The position numbers and the translations under genes were made by a program. Positions 1-7,426 of a stretch of DNA of 57,757 bases are shown here, one piece after another. The stretch comes from Steroidobacteraceae bacterium (GTDB lineage Bacteria; Pseudomonadota; Gammaproteobacteria; Steroidobacterales; Steroidobacteraceae). Position 1 is the first letter of the stretch; every line of letters starts with the position of its first letter. The DNA lies in the NCBI GenBank assembly GCA_019187495.1, contig JABAQN010000053.1, forward strand, positions 1 to 57,757, read 5' to 3'. Under the pieces are notes generated by a model that worked only from the letters and a program-made list of their open reading frames with translations, did no database searches and was not told the origin of the DNA.

Positions 1-1971
1 CGCACGGCGCGGCGCGCCGCCATCGCCGCGGTACTCGCCGTGGCCGTCGCCGTGTTCGTGCTGCTGTCGAGCATGCAGCGCGTGCCGCTCGTTCTCGATC
101 CGCCGCTCGCGCGCGTGCGGGCCACCGACACGCTGCTGTCCTGGCATTCCGGCGCGACACTGTTCGTGTTGCCGGGTACGCATCGACTGCAGGCCAGTGC
201 GCCGGGCCATGTCACGCTCGAGCGATCGGTCAACGTCGCTCGCGGGGAAGTGAAGCCCGTGCTGCTGCACCTCGACAAGGAGCCGGGCGTGCTCGCAATC
301 GACACCGGCGGTGTCGCCGCGACCGTCACCGTCGATGGGGCAGAGATCGGTCGCGCGCCGGGCGACGTACGCGTCGCCGCCGGCCGCCACACGCTCACTT
401 TTCGTGCGGACCGCCATCTCGACGCGATCGTCGAAGTCGATGTCGAAGGGCTCGGCAAGCGTCAGGGCTTGAAGGTCGCCCTCGCGCCCTCCTGGGGCGC
501 GCTCGTACTCAGCGTGCGCACGCCGGGGGCGCGTGTCTCGATCGACGGTGCCGAGCCCACGGCGATCCCGGCCAGGATCGACCTGCCCGCCGGTGCGCAT
601 CGCGTGGCGATCTCCGCTCCCGATGCCAGGCCATGGGACAGCGCGCTCGTGATCAAGGCCGGCGAAACCGCCACCGTGGGCCCGATCGATCTGGGCGCGC
701 CGGATGCGCGGCTCGTCGTGCGCTCGGCACCTTCCGGCGCCGACGTCTCGGTCGATGGCGTGTATCGCGGCCACACGCCGCTCGACCTCGCATTGCCGCC
801 GGGCGGACGCCACGATGTGCTGGTCGCGCGCACCGGTTATTCGCCGTGGTCGCGCTCGATCGGTGCGACCTCCGGCGAGCGCACGGTGCTCGATGCGCGA
901 CTCGAGCCCGTCTATGTCGCGCTCACGGTGGCCGGCGAGCCCGCGGACGCCGAAGTGTGGGTCGACGGAGTCTCGAAGGGGCGCGCGCCGCTGTCGCTCG
1001 AACTGCTCGCCGGCGAGCACGCCATCGAAGTGCGGCGTCCGCCGCTCGCGCCGTTCACGACGAAGATCGCGCTCGCGCCGGGGCTCGCGCGCAGCGTCAG
1101 CTACCAGCTCACGGAAGCGGGCCGGCCATCGACTGCGCTCGCCGCGGGCACGCGCATCGTGACGAAGATCGGTTATGCGTTGCGGCTCGTGAAGCCGGCG
1201 AGCTTCGACATGGGGAGTGAGCGACGCGAGCAGGGCCGCCGGCCGAATGAATCATTGCGGCGTGTCACGCTCACGCGCGCGTATTACCTCGGCGCGACCG
1301 AAGTGACGAACGGCCAGTTCCGCCGCTTCCAGCCGGATCACGCCTCGGGCTATGTCGACAGGAAGAGCGTCGATCTCGACGATCAACCGGTCGTGCAGGT
1401 CAGCTGGGACGATGCGGTCGCGTTCTGCAACTGGCTGTCGACGCAGGAGGGCCTGCCCGAGGCGTACGAGCGCAAGGACGGCAAGTGGGCGCTCAAGACC
1501 CCGCTCGCGAACGGTTACCGCCTGCCGAGCGAGGCCGAATGGGAATACGCCGCGCGCGCGGACGGCAAGGGTGGCCTGCGTCGCTATGCGTGGGGCAACG
1601 CGCTGCCTCTCGGGGCCGGCGGCGGCAATATCGCCGGCATCGAGGCGCAGGGTACGCTGCCCATGGTGCTCGAGTCATATCGCGACGACTATCCGAACGT
1701 GGCGCCGGTCGGCAAGTTCGGCGCGAGCCCGCTCGGGTTCTTCGACCTGTCGGGCAACGTGTCCGAATGGACGCACGACTACTACACGTCGCTGCCGGGT
1801 AGTGCGGCGGCAACCGATCCGTTCGGTCCGGCGCAGGGAACCCGGCACTCGATCCGCGGTTCGAACTGGCGTACGGCCACGGTCGCGGACCTGCGGCTCT
1901 CATGGCGTGACAGCGCCGAGGGCGCGGGCCAGACGATCGGTTTTCGCGTGGCGCGTTACGCGGACCAGTGA
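1..1971 (+). CDS. PEGA-repeat protein with C-terminal formylglycine-generating-enzyme-like (SUMF1) domain, 5' end outside window
   Basis: The reading frame is open from base 1, so the true start lies left of the window; GTG at 40 is only an internal candidate. The visible N-terminus is one membrane helix (about bases 19-75), so the bulk should be periplasmic. Next come several PEGA-type beta repeats, each with a VDG...G..P core (about bases 300-1100). From about 1170 to 1960 is an FGE/SUMF1 fold: a DMGSE segment, ATEVTNGQF, RLPSEAEWEYAAR, DLSGNVSEW and a final GFRVAR. The two cysteines that bind copper in true formylglycine-generating enzymes are absent: the segment after RGSNW has T, L and S and no Cys. 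It is therefore probably a non-catalytic structural or binding version, as known for many bacterial members. It is the first visible gene of a seven-gene operon that also encodes a MotA/TolQ-type channel and two vWA proteins. Confidence 0.85.
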   Translation, partial: RTARRAAIAAVLAVAVAVFVLLSSMQRVPLVLDPPLARVRATDTLLSWHSGATLFVLPGTHRLQASAPGHVTLERSVNVARGEVKPVLLHLDKEPGVLAIDTGGVAATVTVDGAEIGRAPGDVRVAAGRHTLTFRADRHLDAIVEVDVEGLGKRQGLKVALAPSWGALVLSVRTPGARVSIDGAEPTAIPARIDLPAGAHRVAISAPDARPWDSALVIKAGETATVGPIDLGAPDARLVVRSAPSGADVSVDGVYRGHTPLDLALPPGGRHDVLVARTGYSPWSRSIGATSGERTVLDARLEPVYVALTVAGEPADAEVWVDGVSKGRAPLSLELLAGEHAIEVRRPPLAPFTTKIALAPGLARSVSYQLTEAGRPSTALAAGTRIVTKIGYALRLVKPASFDMGSERREQGRRPNESLRRVTLTRAYYLGATEVTNGQFRRFQPDHASGYVDRKSVDLDDQPVVQVSWDDAVAFCNWLSTQEGLPEAYERKDGKWALKTPLANGYRLPSEAEWEYAARADGKGGLRRYAWGNALPLGAGGGNIAGIEAQGTLPMVLESYRDDYPNVAPVGKFGASPLGFFDLSGNVSEWTHDYYTSLPGSAAATDPFGPAQGTRHSIRGSNWRTATVADLRLSWRDSAEGAGQTIGFRVARYADQ

Positions 1972-1991
1972 ATGAGCAGCAGGTACTTCCC

Positions 1992-2261
1992 ATGAAAAGC
2001 GTCTGGCGGCAGATCTGGATCCTGACCTTCGCATCGCTCGCGGTGTGGGCGGCCGCGCTCGTGATCGTGCGCACCGTGCCGCCCGCGGCGGCGCAATCGA
2101 CCGCGGAGCCGGCGCCCGCGGCGCCTGCTCCCGCGCCGGCGGACGAGGGCGCGACCGACGACGAGCCACCGATCGGCGCGCCGGTCAAGCCGAAGGAAGA
2201 GTTGCCGCCCGACCTTCGCCAGTCGGCCGACAACAATGTCAGTTTTCCCGTGGACATCTGA
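1992..2261 (+). CDS. Small single-span membrane protein with Ala/Pro-rich tail
   Basis: An 89-residue protein with a basic N-terminus (MKSVWRQ), one hydrophobic helix (about residues 8-26) and an Ala/Pro/Glu-rich tail ending in SADNNVSFPVDI, which should face the periplasm. A GTG at 1968 would overlap the previous stop and add eight residues. I prefer ATG 1992 because the helix then starts in the usual place. No family is recognised. It lies 20 bases after the PEGA/FGE-like gene and 15 before the MotA/TolQ-like gene, so co-transcription is nearly certain. A small accessory or linker subunit of the membrane complex is a plausible role, but that is inference from context only. Confidence 0.7.
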   Translation: MKSVWRQIWILTFASLAVWAAALVIVRTVPPAAAQSTAEPAPAAPAPAPADEGATDDEPPIGAPVKPKEELPPDLRQSADNNVSFPVDI

Positions 2262-2276
2262 TTGCGAAAGGCGCAC

Positions 2277-3080
2277 ATGGCCGCTCCCCGACGCTATCCG
2301 AGTGAATTCGTCTTCAGCCTGTTCTCGCTGGCGGTGATCGTCGTGATCGTGCACGCGATCTACGTGCTCGACGTGCGCCCGAAGGCGCAGGCGATCCTCG
2401 CGGAGCAGCGCGCCGGCATGCTGCGCGACCCGAACTACATCGCCGACCGCTCGTTCTACGTGCTCGTCAAGGACTACGAGCAGGAAAGCGAGATCATCCT
2501 TTTCATCTGGGCGCTCACGATCATCGGTTACAAGGCGAAGCGGCAGTCACGCGAGCGCGGCACGCTCGATGGCGATCTGCTGAAGCTCGCCGACGGCATG
2601 AAAGTGCTGCCGGAGGATTCACGCGAATATATCCGCCAGCTCGAAGGGCTCGACGGCGAGCGGCGGGGCATGCTGCTGCCGCGCGCACTGCTCGCGGCGC
2701 TCGCGCGCTTCGGCGCGACCCGCAACGTCCAGGATGCCTCCACGGTCGCGCACGGCATGTGCCAGTCGGAGGCCGAACGGCTTGATTCGGAAATGTCGAT
2801 GCTGCGCTACATCGCGTGGGCGATCCCGGCCATCGGCTTCATCGGCACCGTGCGCGGCATCGGTGACGCGCTGTCGCAGGCGCACAAGGCGGTCGGCGGC
2901 GACATCTCCGGCGTGACCGAGGGCCTCGGTGTCGCCTTCAACTCCACGTTGATCGCCCTGCTGCTGTCGATTTTCCTGATGTTCCTGCTGCATCAGCTGC
3001 AGCTCGCGCAGGAACGCCTCGTGCTCGACGCCGAGACGTATCTCGACACGCGCCTCATCCGCAACATGCAGACGCGGTGA
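2277..3080 (+). CDS. MotA/TolQ/ExbB-family proton channel protein
   Basis: A 267-residue protein with four predicted membrane helices (about residues 10-31, 71-86, 177-195 and 216-240) and a roughly 90-residue cytoplasmic loop between helices 2 and 3. Helix 3 carries the family hallmark PAIGFIGTVRGIG and helix 4 the GLGVAFNSTLIALLLS segment, both typical of the A subunit of proton-driven 5:2 motors (ExbB, TolQ, MotA). ATG 2277 is preceded by AAAGG at a good distance; an upstream TTG at 2262 is less likely. No classical ExbD/TolR/MotB gene follows. The two downstream vWA proteins carry the matching type of acidic N-terminal helix and may be its partners. The length suits the TolQ/ExbB class, without ZorA-like extensions. 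Confidence 0.9.
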   Translation: MAAPRRYPSEFVFSLFSLAVIVVIVHAIYVLDVRPKAQAILAEQRAGMLRDPNYIADRSFYVLVKDYEQESEIILFIWALTIIGYKAKRQSRERGTLDGDLLKLADGMKVLPEDSREYIRQLEGLDGERRGMLLPRALLAALARFGATRNVQDASTVAHGMCQSEAERLDSEMSMLRYIAWAIPAIGFIGTVRGIGDALSQAHKAVGGDISGVTEGLGVAFNSTLIALLLSIFLMFLLHQLQLAQERLVLDAETYLDTRLIRNMQTR

Positions 3081-3084
3081 CGGC

Positions 3085-4470
3085 ATGACGGCGCTGCTCG
3101 GCCTCTCGCTCGACGATCGCGCCCTGGCAGTCGCGGCGGAGGGCCGCGTGCTGGGTGTCGCCCCGTCGATCGTGCGACGGGCTGGCGGGGCGGAACCGGC
3201 CGGGACGCCGGCCGCCGACCTGCTGCGCAGTCGCCCGGCCGAGGTGTCGGCGCGGCACTGGAGCGATATCGCGGCCGAGACCGCGGCGAGTGCGGCGGGA
3301 CGCTCGCTGGCGGTGCTGGAACTGCGCGCGCGCCTGCGCGAGGCCGGCTGCGGCGATGCGCGGCGCGGTGCGTGGATCGCGGTGAGCGCGGCATTCACGC
3401 CCCGCGCGTTATCCGATGTGCTCGCGGCGGCGCAGGCCGCGGCGCTCGATGTGCGCGGCTTCGTCGATGCGGCGGTGGCGACCGTCGCGCCGCTCGGCCT
3501 CGCGCGGCCCGCGATCGTGCTCGAGATGGGCTTGTTCCATGTCGCCGCAACGGCTGTCGAATGCGGCGCGGTGGTGCGACGCCGTCGCTCGATCGTCAGT
3601 CGCGGTGGCGGCCTGCTCGACATCTACCAGTCGTGGCTCGACGTCGTGAGCGCGGCGATGGTGCTGCGCACGCGCTTCGATCCGCTGCACGATGCGGCGG
3701 TCGAGCAGCGTCTCTTCGGGGACCTGCCGAGGCTGTCCGCACAGGCGATCGAACACGGCTCGGCAACGGTCGTGCTGGCGGGTGCGACCGGCGAGCGGCA
3801 CGGGATCGCCATCGCGCGCGACCAGTTCGCGGCGGCGGCGGGAGCGCGCTATCGCGAGCTCGAGCGCTGCCTGCACGAGTTGCGGCGCGCCGGCGCGCCG
3901 GTCGCGGTGGTCGTGCCCGCCGCGCTGCTGGCGCTGGCGGGACTGCGCGAACGCCTGCAGACGCTGTCCGACTGCGAGTTGATCGCGGTGCCGGATGGCT
4001 GGGCAGCGGCGGTTGCCTCGCAGTTGCCGGACGAAGCCGTCGAGGGCGGACACGTGCGCCTGCTGCGGCGTCTCGCGGCAACCACGCGGCTTCCCGAAGG
4101 CGAAGCGCCGGCGCGCGAGCATCTCGGCGAGCGCCGCGGCGCAGGAATCGACCCGACCCACGTGCTGCACGCGGGGCGCGCGCTGCCGCTGACGCCGCGC
4201 GGGCTCTCGGTGGGCCGCGAAGGCAATCCCGTCGAGATCGCGGCCCCGGCGGGCGCGGCCGGCGTCTCACGCCGCCATTGCACGATCCTGCGGGGCAACG
4301 ACGGCGTCGTGCTCGTCGATCACAGCCGCTACGGCACGTGGGTCAATGATGAACGTGTCGCGGGGCGCGCGTTGCTGCACGCCGGCGACACCGTGCGGAT
4401 CGGCGAGCCCGGCATCGACCTCACGCTGATCAGCGTCGGAGGCGCCCATGCGCAAGCGGCGCCAGGCTGA
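3085..4470 (+). CDS. Actin/Hsp70-fold-like protein with C-terminal FHA domain
   Basis: 461 residues in two parts. Residues about 1-340 look like a degenerate ASKHA (actin/Hsp70/sugar-kinase) fold. They start with LLGLSLDDRALAVAAEG in the place of phosphate loop 1, and have a second beta-hairpin-like stretch (VLEMGLFHVAATAVECG) where phosphate loop 2 would be. The acidic and threonine residues needed for ATP hydrolysis are not obvious. Residues about 365-455 are a forkhead-associated domain with the expected GRE, SRRHC and GTWVND landmarks, so binding of phosphothreonine peptides is likely. The FHA call is firm; the ASKHA call is tentative. No membrane segment or signal is seen, so it is cytoplasmic. 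The gene begins 4 bases after the channel gene and its end overlaps the next gene by 23 bases. Confidence 0.82.
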   Translation: MTALLGLSLDDRALAVAAEGRVLGVAPSIVRRAGGAEPAGTPAADLLRSRPAEVSARHWSDIAAETAASAAGRSLAVLELRARLREAGCGDARRGAWIAVSAAFTPRALSDVLAAAQAAALDVRGFVDAAVATVAPLGLARPAIVLEMGLFHVAATAVECGAVVRRRRSIVSRGGGLLDIYQSWLDVVSAAMVLRTRFDPLHDAAVEQRLFGDLPRLSAQAIEHGSATVVLAGATGERHGIAIARDQFAAAAGARYRELERCLHELRRAGAPVAVVVPAALLALAGLRERLQTLSDCELIAVPDGWAAAVASQLPDEAVEGGHVRLLRRLAATTRLPEGEAPAREHLGERRGAGIDPTHVLHAGRALPLTPRGLSVGREGNPVEIAAPAGAAGVSRRHCTILRGNDGVVLVDHSRYGTWVNDERVAGRALLHAGDTVRIGEPGIDLTLISVGGAHAQAAPG

Positions 4471-5545
4471 GGTCTTCAGCCTCTCGTTCCTCGACTGCAT
4501 CTGCTGCGGCTTCGGCGCGGTGATCCTCTTTTACATGATCATCAGCGCCCAGAGCGGCATCGAGCGCATCCGCAAGACCGACGACGTCGCCTCGCAGGTG
4601 CGGCTCCTCGAGGAGCAGGTGCTAGAGGGGACCAGGAACCTCGTGGTACTGCGCAATGCACTCGAGAAAACGACCAGTGAAACCGCGAGTGCCGCGTCGC
4701 GGGCGACGCGCCTGATCGAGGAGCTGAAGCGGGAGCGCGACCAGGGCTCGATCTACGACGACTCGACGCTCGCGCGGCGCGAGCACATCGAGAAGCTGAA
4801 GGCGGACATCCGCTCGCTCGAGGAGAGCACGCGGCGGCTCGAGGCCGCGAGCCGCGAGGCCGGGCCGCCCGGCGATGCGGTGAAGATCGCGAAGGGCGGC
4901 GCGGACCGGCGCTACATCACCGGGCTGCGCATGCGCGGCAAGCGTGTGCTGGTGCTGGTCGATGCCTCGGCGAGCATGCTCGACGACGATGTCGTCAACG
5001 TGATTCGCCTGCGCAACATGAGCGAGGAGGCGCGGCGCGCGGCCGCGAAGTGGCGGCGTGGTGTCAAGACCGTCGCCTGGCTCGCCGCGCAGGTGCCCGC
5101 GGCCGCGAAGTTCCAGGTTTACCGCTTCGATACCCGGCCCGCGCCGCTGCTCGCCGACACCGCGGGCAAGTGGCTGGAAGGGAACGACCAGGCGACGATC
5201 GATCGCGTCCTCGAGGCGATGGACGCGGTCGTGCCGCAGAATGGCACCAGCCTCGTCAACGCGTTCGGCGCGATCCGCCAGCTGTCGCCGGCCCCCGACC
5301 AGGTGATCCTGATCACCGACGGGCTGCCGACCCAGGGCGCGACGCCGCCGGTGATTCGCCGCTATGTCGACGCCGGCGCGCGCCTGCGCCTGTTCGACGA
5401 AGCGGTGAAGACGCTGCCGCCGCGCACGCCGATCGATGTCGTGCTGCTGCCGATGCGCGGCGACAACCCGGCGGCGCACGCTTTCTGGCGGCTCGCGCGC
5501 AATTCCGGCGGGTCGTACCTGATCCCGTCGAAGGACTGGCCGTGA
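4448..5545 (+). CDS. Membrane-anchored vWA-domain protein (paralogue 1) with ExbD/MotB-like N-terminal helix
   Basis: 365 residues. Residues 8-35 form a single membrane helix preceded by FSLSFLDCICCGFGA. The aspartate (D16) sits at the cytoplasmic end of the helix, like the essential aspartate of ExbD, TolR and MotB. Residues about 40-140 are charged heptad-like coiled coil. Residues about 160-355 are a von Willebrand A domain with an intact metal site: DASAS (D172, S174, S176), a Thr in NGTSLVNAF and the aspartate of ITDGLP. The vWA domain should be periplasmic. The gene overlaps the end of the FHA gene and ends 10 bases before its paralogue, so translation is probably coupled. The partner is most likely the MotA/TolQ-type protein upstream; that is inference. 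Confidence 0.85.
   Translation: MRKRRQAEVFSLSFLDCICCGFGAVILFYMIISAQSGIERIRKTDDVASQVRLLEEQVLEGTRNLVVLRNALEKTTSETASAASRATRLIEELKRERDQGSIYDDSTLARREHIEKLKADIRSLEESTRRLEAASREAGPPGDAVKIAKGGADRRYITGLRMRGKRVLVLVDASASMLDDDVVNVIRLRNMSEEARRAAAKWRRGVKTVAWLAAQVPAAAKFQVYRFDTRPAPLLADTAGKWLEGNDQATIDRVLEAMDAVVPQNGTSLVNAFGAIRQLSPAPDQVILITDGLPTQGATPPVIRRYVDAGARLRLFDEAVKTLPPRTPIDVVLLPMRGDNPAAHAFWRLARNSGGSYLIPSKDWP
4469..4528 (+). repeat. 60-bp imperfect direct repeat, copy 1 (helix-coding part of vWA gene 1)
   Basis: Bases 4469-4528 and 5580-5639 match at about 54 of 60 positions. They encode the shared EVFSLSFLDCICCGFGA segment. The rest of the two genes is much less alike, so this stretch has either been under strong selection or been homogenised by gene conversion. 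Confidence 0.8.
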
Positions 5546-5555
5546 GTGCGCCGCG

Positions 5556-6602
5556 ATGAAGCTGCAGCGGCGCGACACCGAAGTCTTCAGCCTGTCGTTC
5601 CTCGACTGCATCTGCTGCGGCTTCGGGGCGATCATCCTGCTGCTCGTGCTGTCGGAGTACGGCCAGCCGGTCGTGATCGAGAAGAGCCGCCGGCAACTCG
5701 ACGGGCAGGTGCTCGCGCTGCAGAAGGAACTGCACGAAATCCGCGGCGAGACCGATGTGCTCAATCGCGAGATGCAGGGGCGGGTCGACCGGCTGCGCAG
5801 GGAGAAGCTGAACCTCGCGCGCGTGAGCGGCGAGATTTCCGCGATCAAGGGGCAGTACGAGGCGAGCCGGCAGGATGCCGCGGTCGCGAATATCGTCGAG
5901 GGCGAACTGGTCGCCGCCTACGAGTCGTTGACGGAGGACCTGAAGAAGCTGCAGAAGCAGTCGCGGCGGCGGCCGCCGACCGAGGCGGTGGGCGGCATCC
6001 CGATCGACAGCGAATGGATCATCTTCGTGATCGACACCTCGGGCAGCATGCTGTCCGCGCACTGGGAGAGCGCGCAGCAGGTGCTGAAGGAGATCCTCGA
6101 CATCTACCCGCGCGTGCGCGGCCTGCAGGTGCTCGACGACGAAGGCAAGCCGATGTTCGCCGGCACGCGCGGGCAATGGCTGCAGGACAATCCCGCGCAG
6201 CGCGCGCGCATCACGAGTGCGATGCGCAACTGGCGCGCGTTCAGCGATTCCGATCCGGTGCAGGGCATCGAGGAGGCGGTGTCGAAGTACTGGGCGCTCG
6301 ACAAGCGCATCAGCGTCTATGTGATCGGCGACGAGTTCACCGGAGACTCGATCCAGCGCGCGCTCGATGACGTCGACAAGGCCAATCCGCCCGATGCCAA
6401 CGGCCGGCGGCGGGTGCGCATCCACGCGATCGGCTTTCCCGAGGGGCCGGGGATGCCGCCGTTTACAAGCATCCGTTTTGCTGCCTTAATGCGTGCGATG
6501 TGCGACCGCAACGGGGGCACGTTCGTTCCCGTCACCACCGAGAAGGCCTGCACGGGTTACATCGAGGTGTTCGGAACGCGTCAATGCATCGGCGGAGGTT
6601 GA
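5556..6602 (+). CDS. Membrane-anchored vWA-domain protein (paralogue 2) with the same N-terminal helix
   Basis: 348 residues with the same plan as the preceding gene. The N-terminal helix carries the motif around D17, identical to its paralogue across 20 residues except for one Val/Ile exchange. A coiled coil follows (about residues 37-140), then a vWA domain from about residue 153. Its metal site starts DTSGS (D160, S162, S164) and continues with a SDSDP segment and VIGDEF. Outside the helix motif the two proteins are clearly diverged, so they are not a recent duplication. Having two different single-span subunits suggests a heterodimer in a 5:2-type complex. The stop overlaps the Shine-Dalgarno region of the following lipoprotein gene. 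Confidence 0.85.
   Translation: MKLQRRDTEVFSLSFLDCICCGFGAIILLLVLSEYGQPVVIEKSRRQLDGQVLALQKELHEIRGETDVLNREMQGRVDRLRREKLNLARVSGEISAIKGQYEASRQDAAVANIVEGELVAAYESLTEDLKKLQKQSRRRPPTEAVGGIPIDSEWIIFVIDTSGSMLSAHWESAQQVLKEILDIYPRVRGLQVLDDEGKPMFAGTRGQWLQDNPAQRARITSAMRNWRAFSDSDPVQGIEEAVSKYWALDKRISVYVIGDEFTGDSIQRALDDVDKANPPDANGRRRVRIHAIGFPEGPGMPPFTSIRFAALMRAMCDRNGGTFVPVTTEKACTGYIEVFGTRQCIGGG
5580..5639 (+). repeat. 60-bp imperfect direct repeat, copy 2 (helix-coding part of vWA gene 2)
   Basis: Second copy of the repeat at 4469-4528. The six differences lie mostly at third codon positions, and only one changes a residue (Val to Ile). Confidence 0.8.
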
Positions 6603-6607
6603 GCTCC

Positions 6608-7426
6608 ATGTCGTCGATCCGGTTGGCAAGGCGCGCCGCAACCGCCCTGGGCCTCCTCGCCCTCGCCGCGTGCGGCAGTGTCGAGATCGCGCCCGAACCC
6701 ATCCTGCCGAAGCCGGTCGTGCGTCCGCTGCCCGTGAAAGCCGCCGTGCTGCTGCCCGGCGATCAGCGCGCGTTCCGCCACACCGAGACCCGCGGCGGCG
6801 TCGACTGGCTCGTCGAACTCGGCGCGGGACACCAGCGTCTCGCGCGCGAAGTGTTCGGGGCGCTCTTTTCGGACGTCCGCTTCTTCGACGACGCCGAAGC
6901 GGCGCGTGCCGCGACCGATCTCGCGGTGATCTTCGAGCCGCGCATGGAGCAGTACTCATTCGCGACCGCCAATGAAACGGGCGGCGGCTATTACGCCGTG
7001 ACGATCTCGTACCGGATCAATGTGTACGCACCAGGCCTCAGGCTCGTCGATTCGTACACGCTCACGGGCTATGGCAACAGCCGCAATCGGGCGATGTCGA
7101 GCAGCGAGCCGCTCGAGGCGGCCACCCGCGCCGCGATGCGCGATGCCGCCGCGAAATTCCTCGTGCAGTTCCCGCAGCAGCCGATCGGCCAGCAGCTCGC
7201 ACGCGGCGAACCCTTGGTCGCGCCGGCCGTCGCCGCGACGACAGGTGATTCGAACAAGGCGAGCGCCGCGCGGCTGATCGAAGCGGTGCCGGTGCTGGAA
7301 ACCGCCGGCGCGCCTCGGCCGGTCGCGCCGCCCGCCACGGCTCCGGCGGAGAATCCGCCGCCGCCCGCTCCGCAGGCACCGGCAGACCCGCCGCAGAAGT
7401 TCACGGCTGACGCCGCGACGCCCTAG
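6608..7426 (+). CDS. Outer-membrane-type lipoprotein of unknown function, last gene of the vWA/MotA operon
   Basis: 272 residues. The start is set by a strong GGAGGT at 6594-6599 and by the signal peptide that follows: basic n-region, hydrophobic core and the lipobox LAAC (Cys about residue 20). Residue +2 after the Cys is Gly, so sorting to the outer membrane is expected. The middle (residues about 45-190) is a compact domain with alternating strands and a TNETGGGYYAV segment; I do not recognise the family. The last 60 residues are Ala/Pro-rich and disordered. It follows the second vWA gene by 5 bases, so it probably gives the membrane machine an outer-membrane anchor. Its 3' end overlaps the convergent TPR gene by 4 bases. 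Confidence 0.75.
   Translation: MSSIRLARRAATALGLLALAACGSVEIAPEPILPKPVVRPLPVKAAVLLPGDQRAFRHTETRGGVDWLVELGAGHQRLAREVFGALFSDVRFFDDAEAARAATDLAVIFEPRMEQYSFATANETGGGYYAVTISYRINVYAPGLRLVDSYTLTGYGNSRNRAMSSSEPLEAATRAAMRDAAAKFLVQFPQQPIGQQLARGEPLVAPAVAATTGDSNKASAARLIEAVPVLETAGAPRPVAPPATAPAENPPPPAPQAPADPPQKFTADAATP

Noticed and set aside
1170..1960. Active sulfatase-modifying (formylglycine-generating) enzyme
   Set aside because: The catalytic copper-binding cysteines are absent, so enzymatic activity is not supported.
2277..5545. Zorya-type anti-phage system (ZorA/ZorB)
   Set aside because: The channel protein has no long ZorA tail, the partners carry vWA rather than OmpA-like domains, and no ZorC/D/E helicase or nuclease is in view; only a general motor analogy remains.
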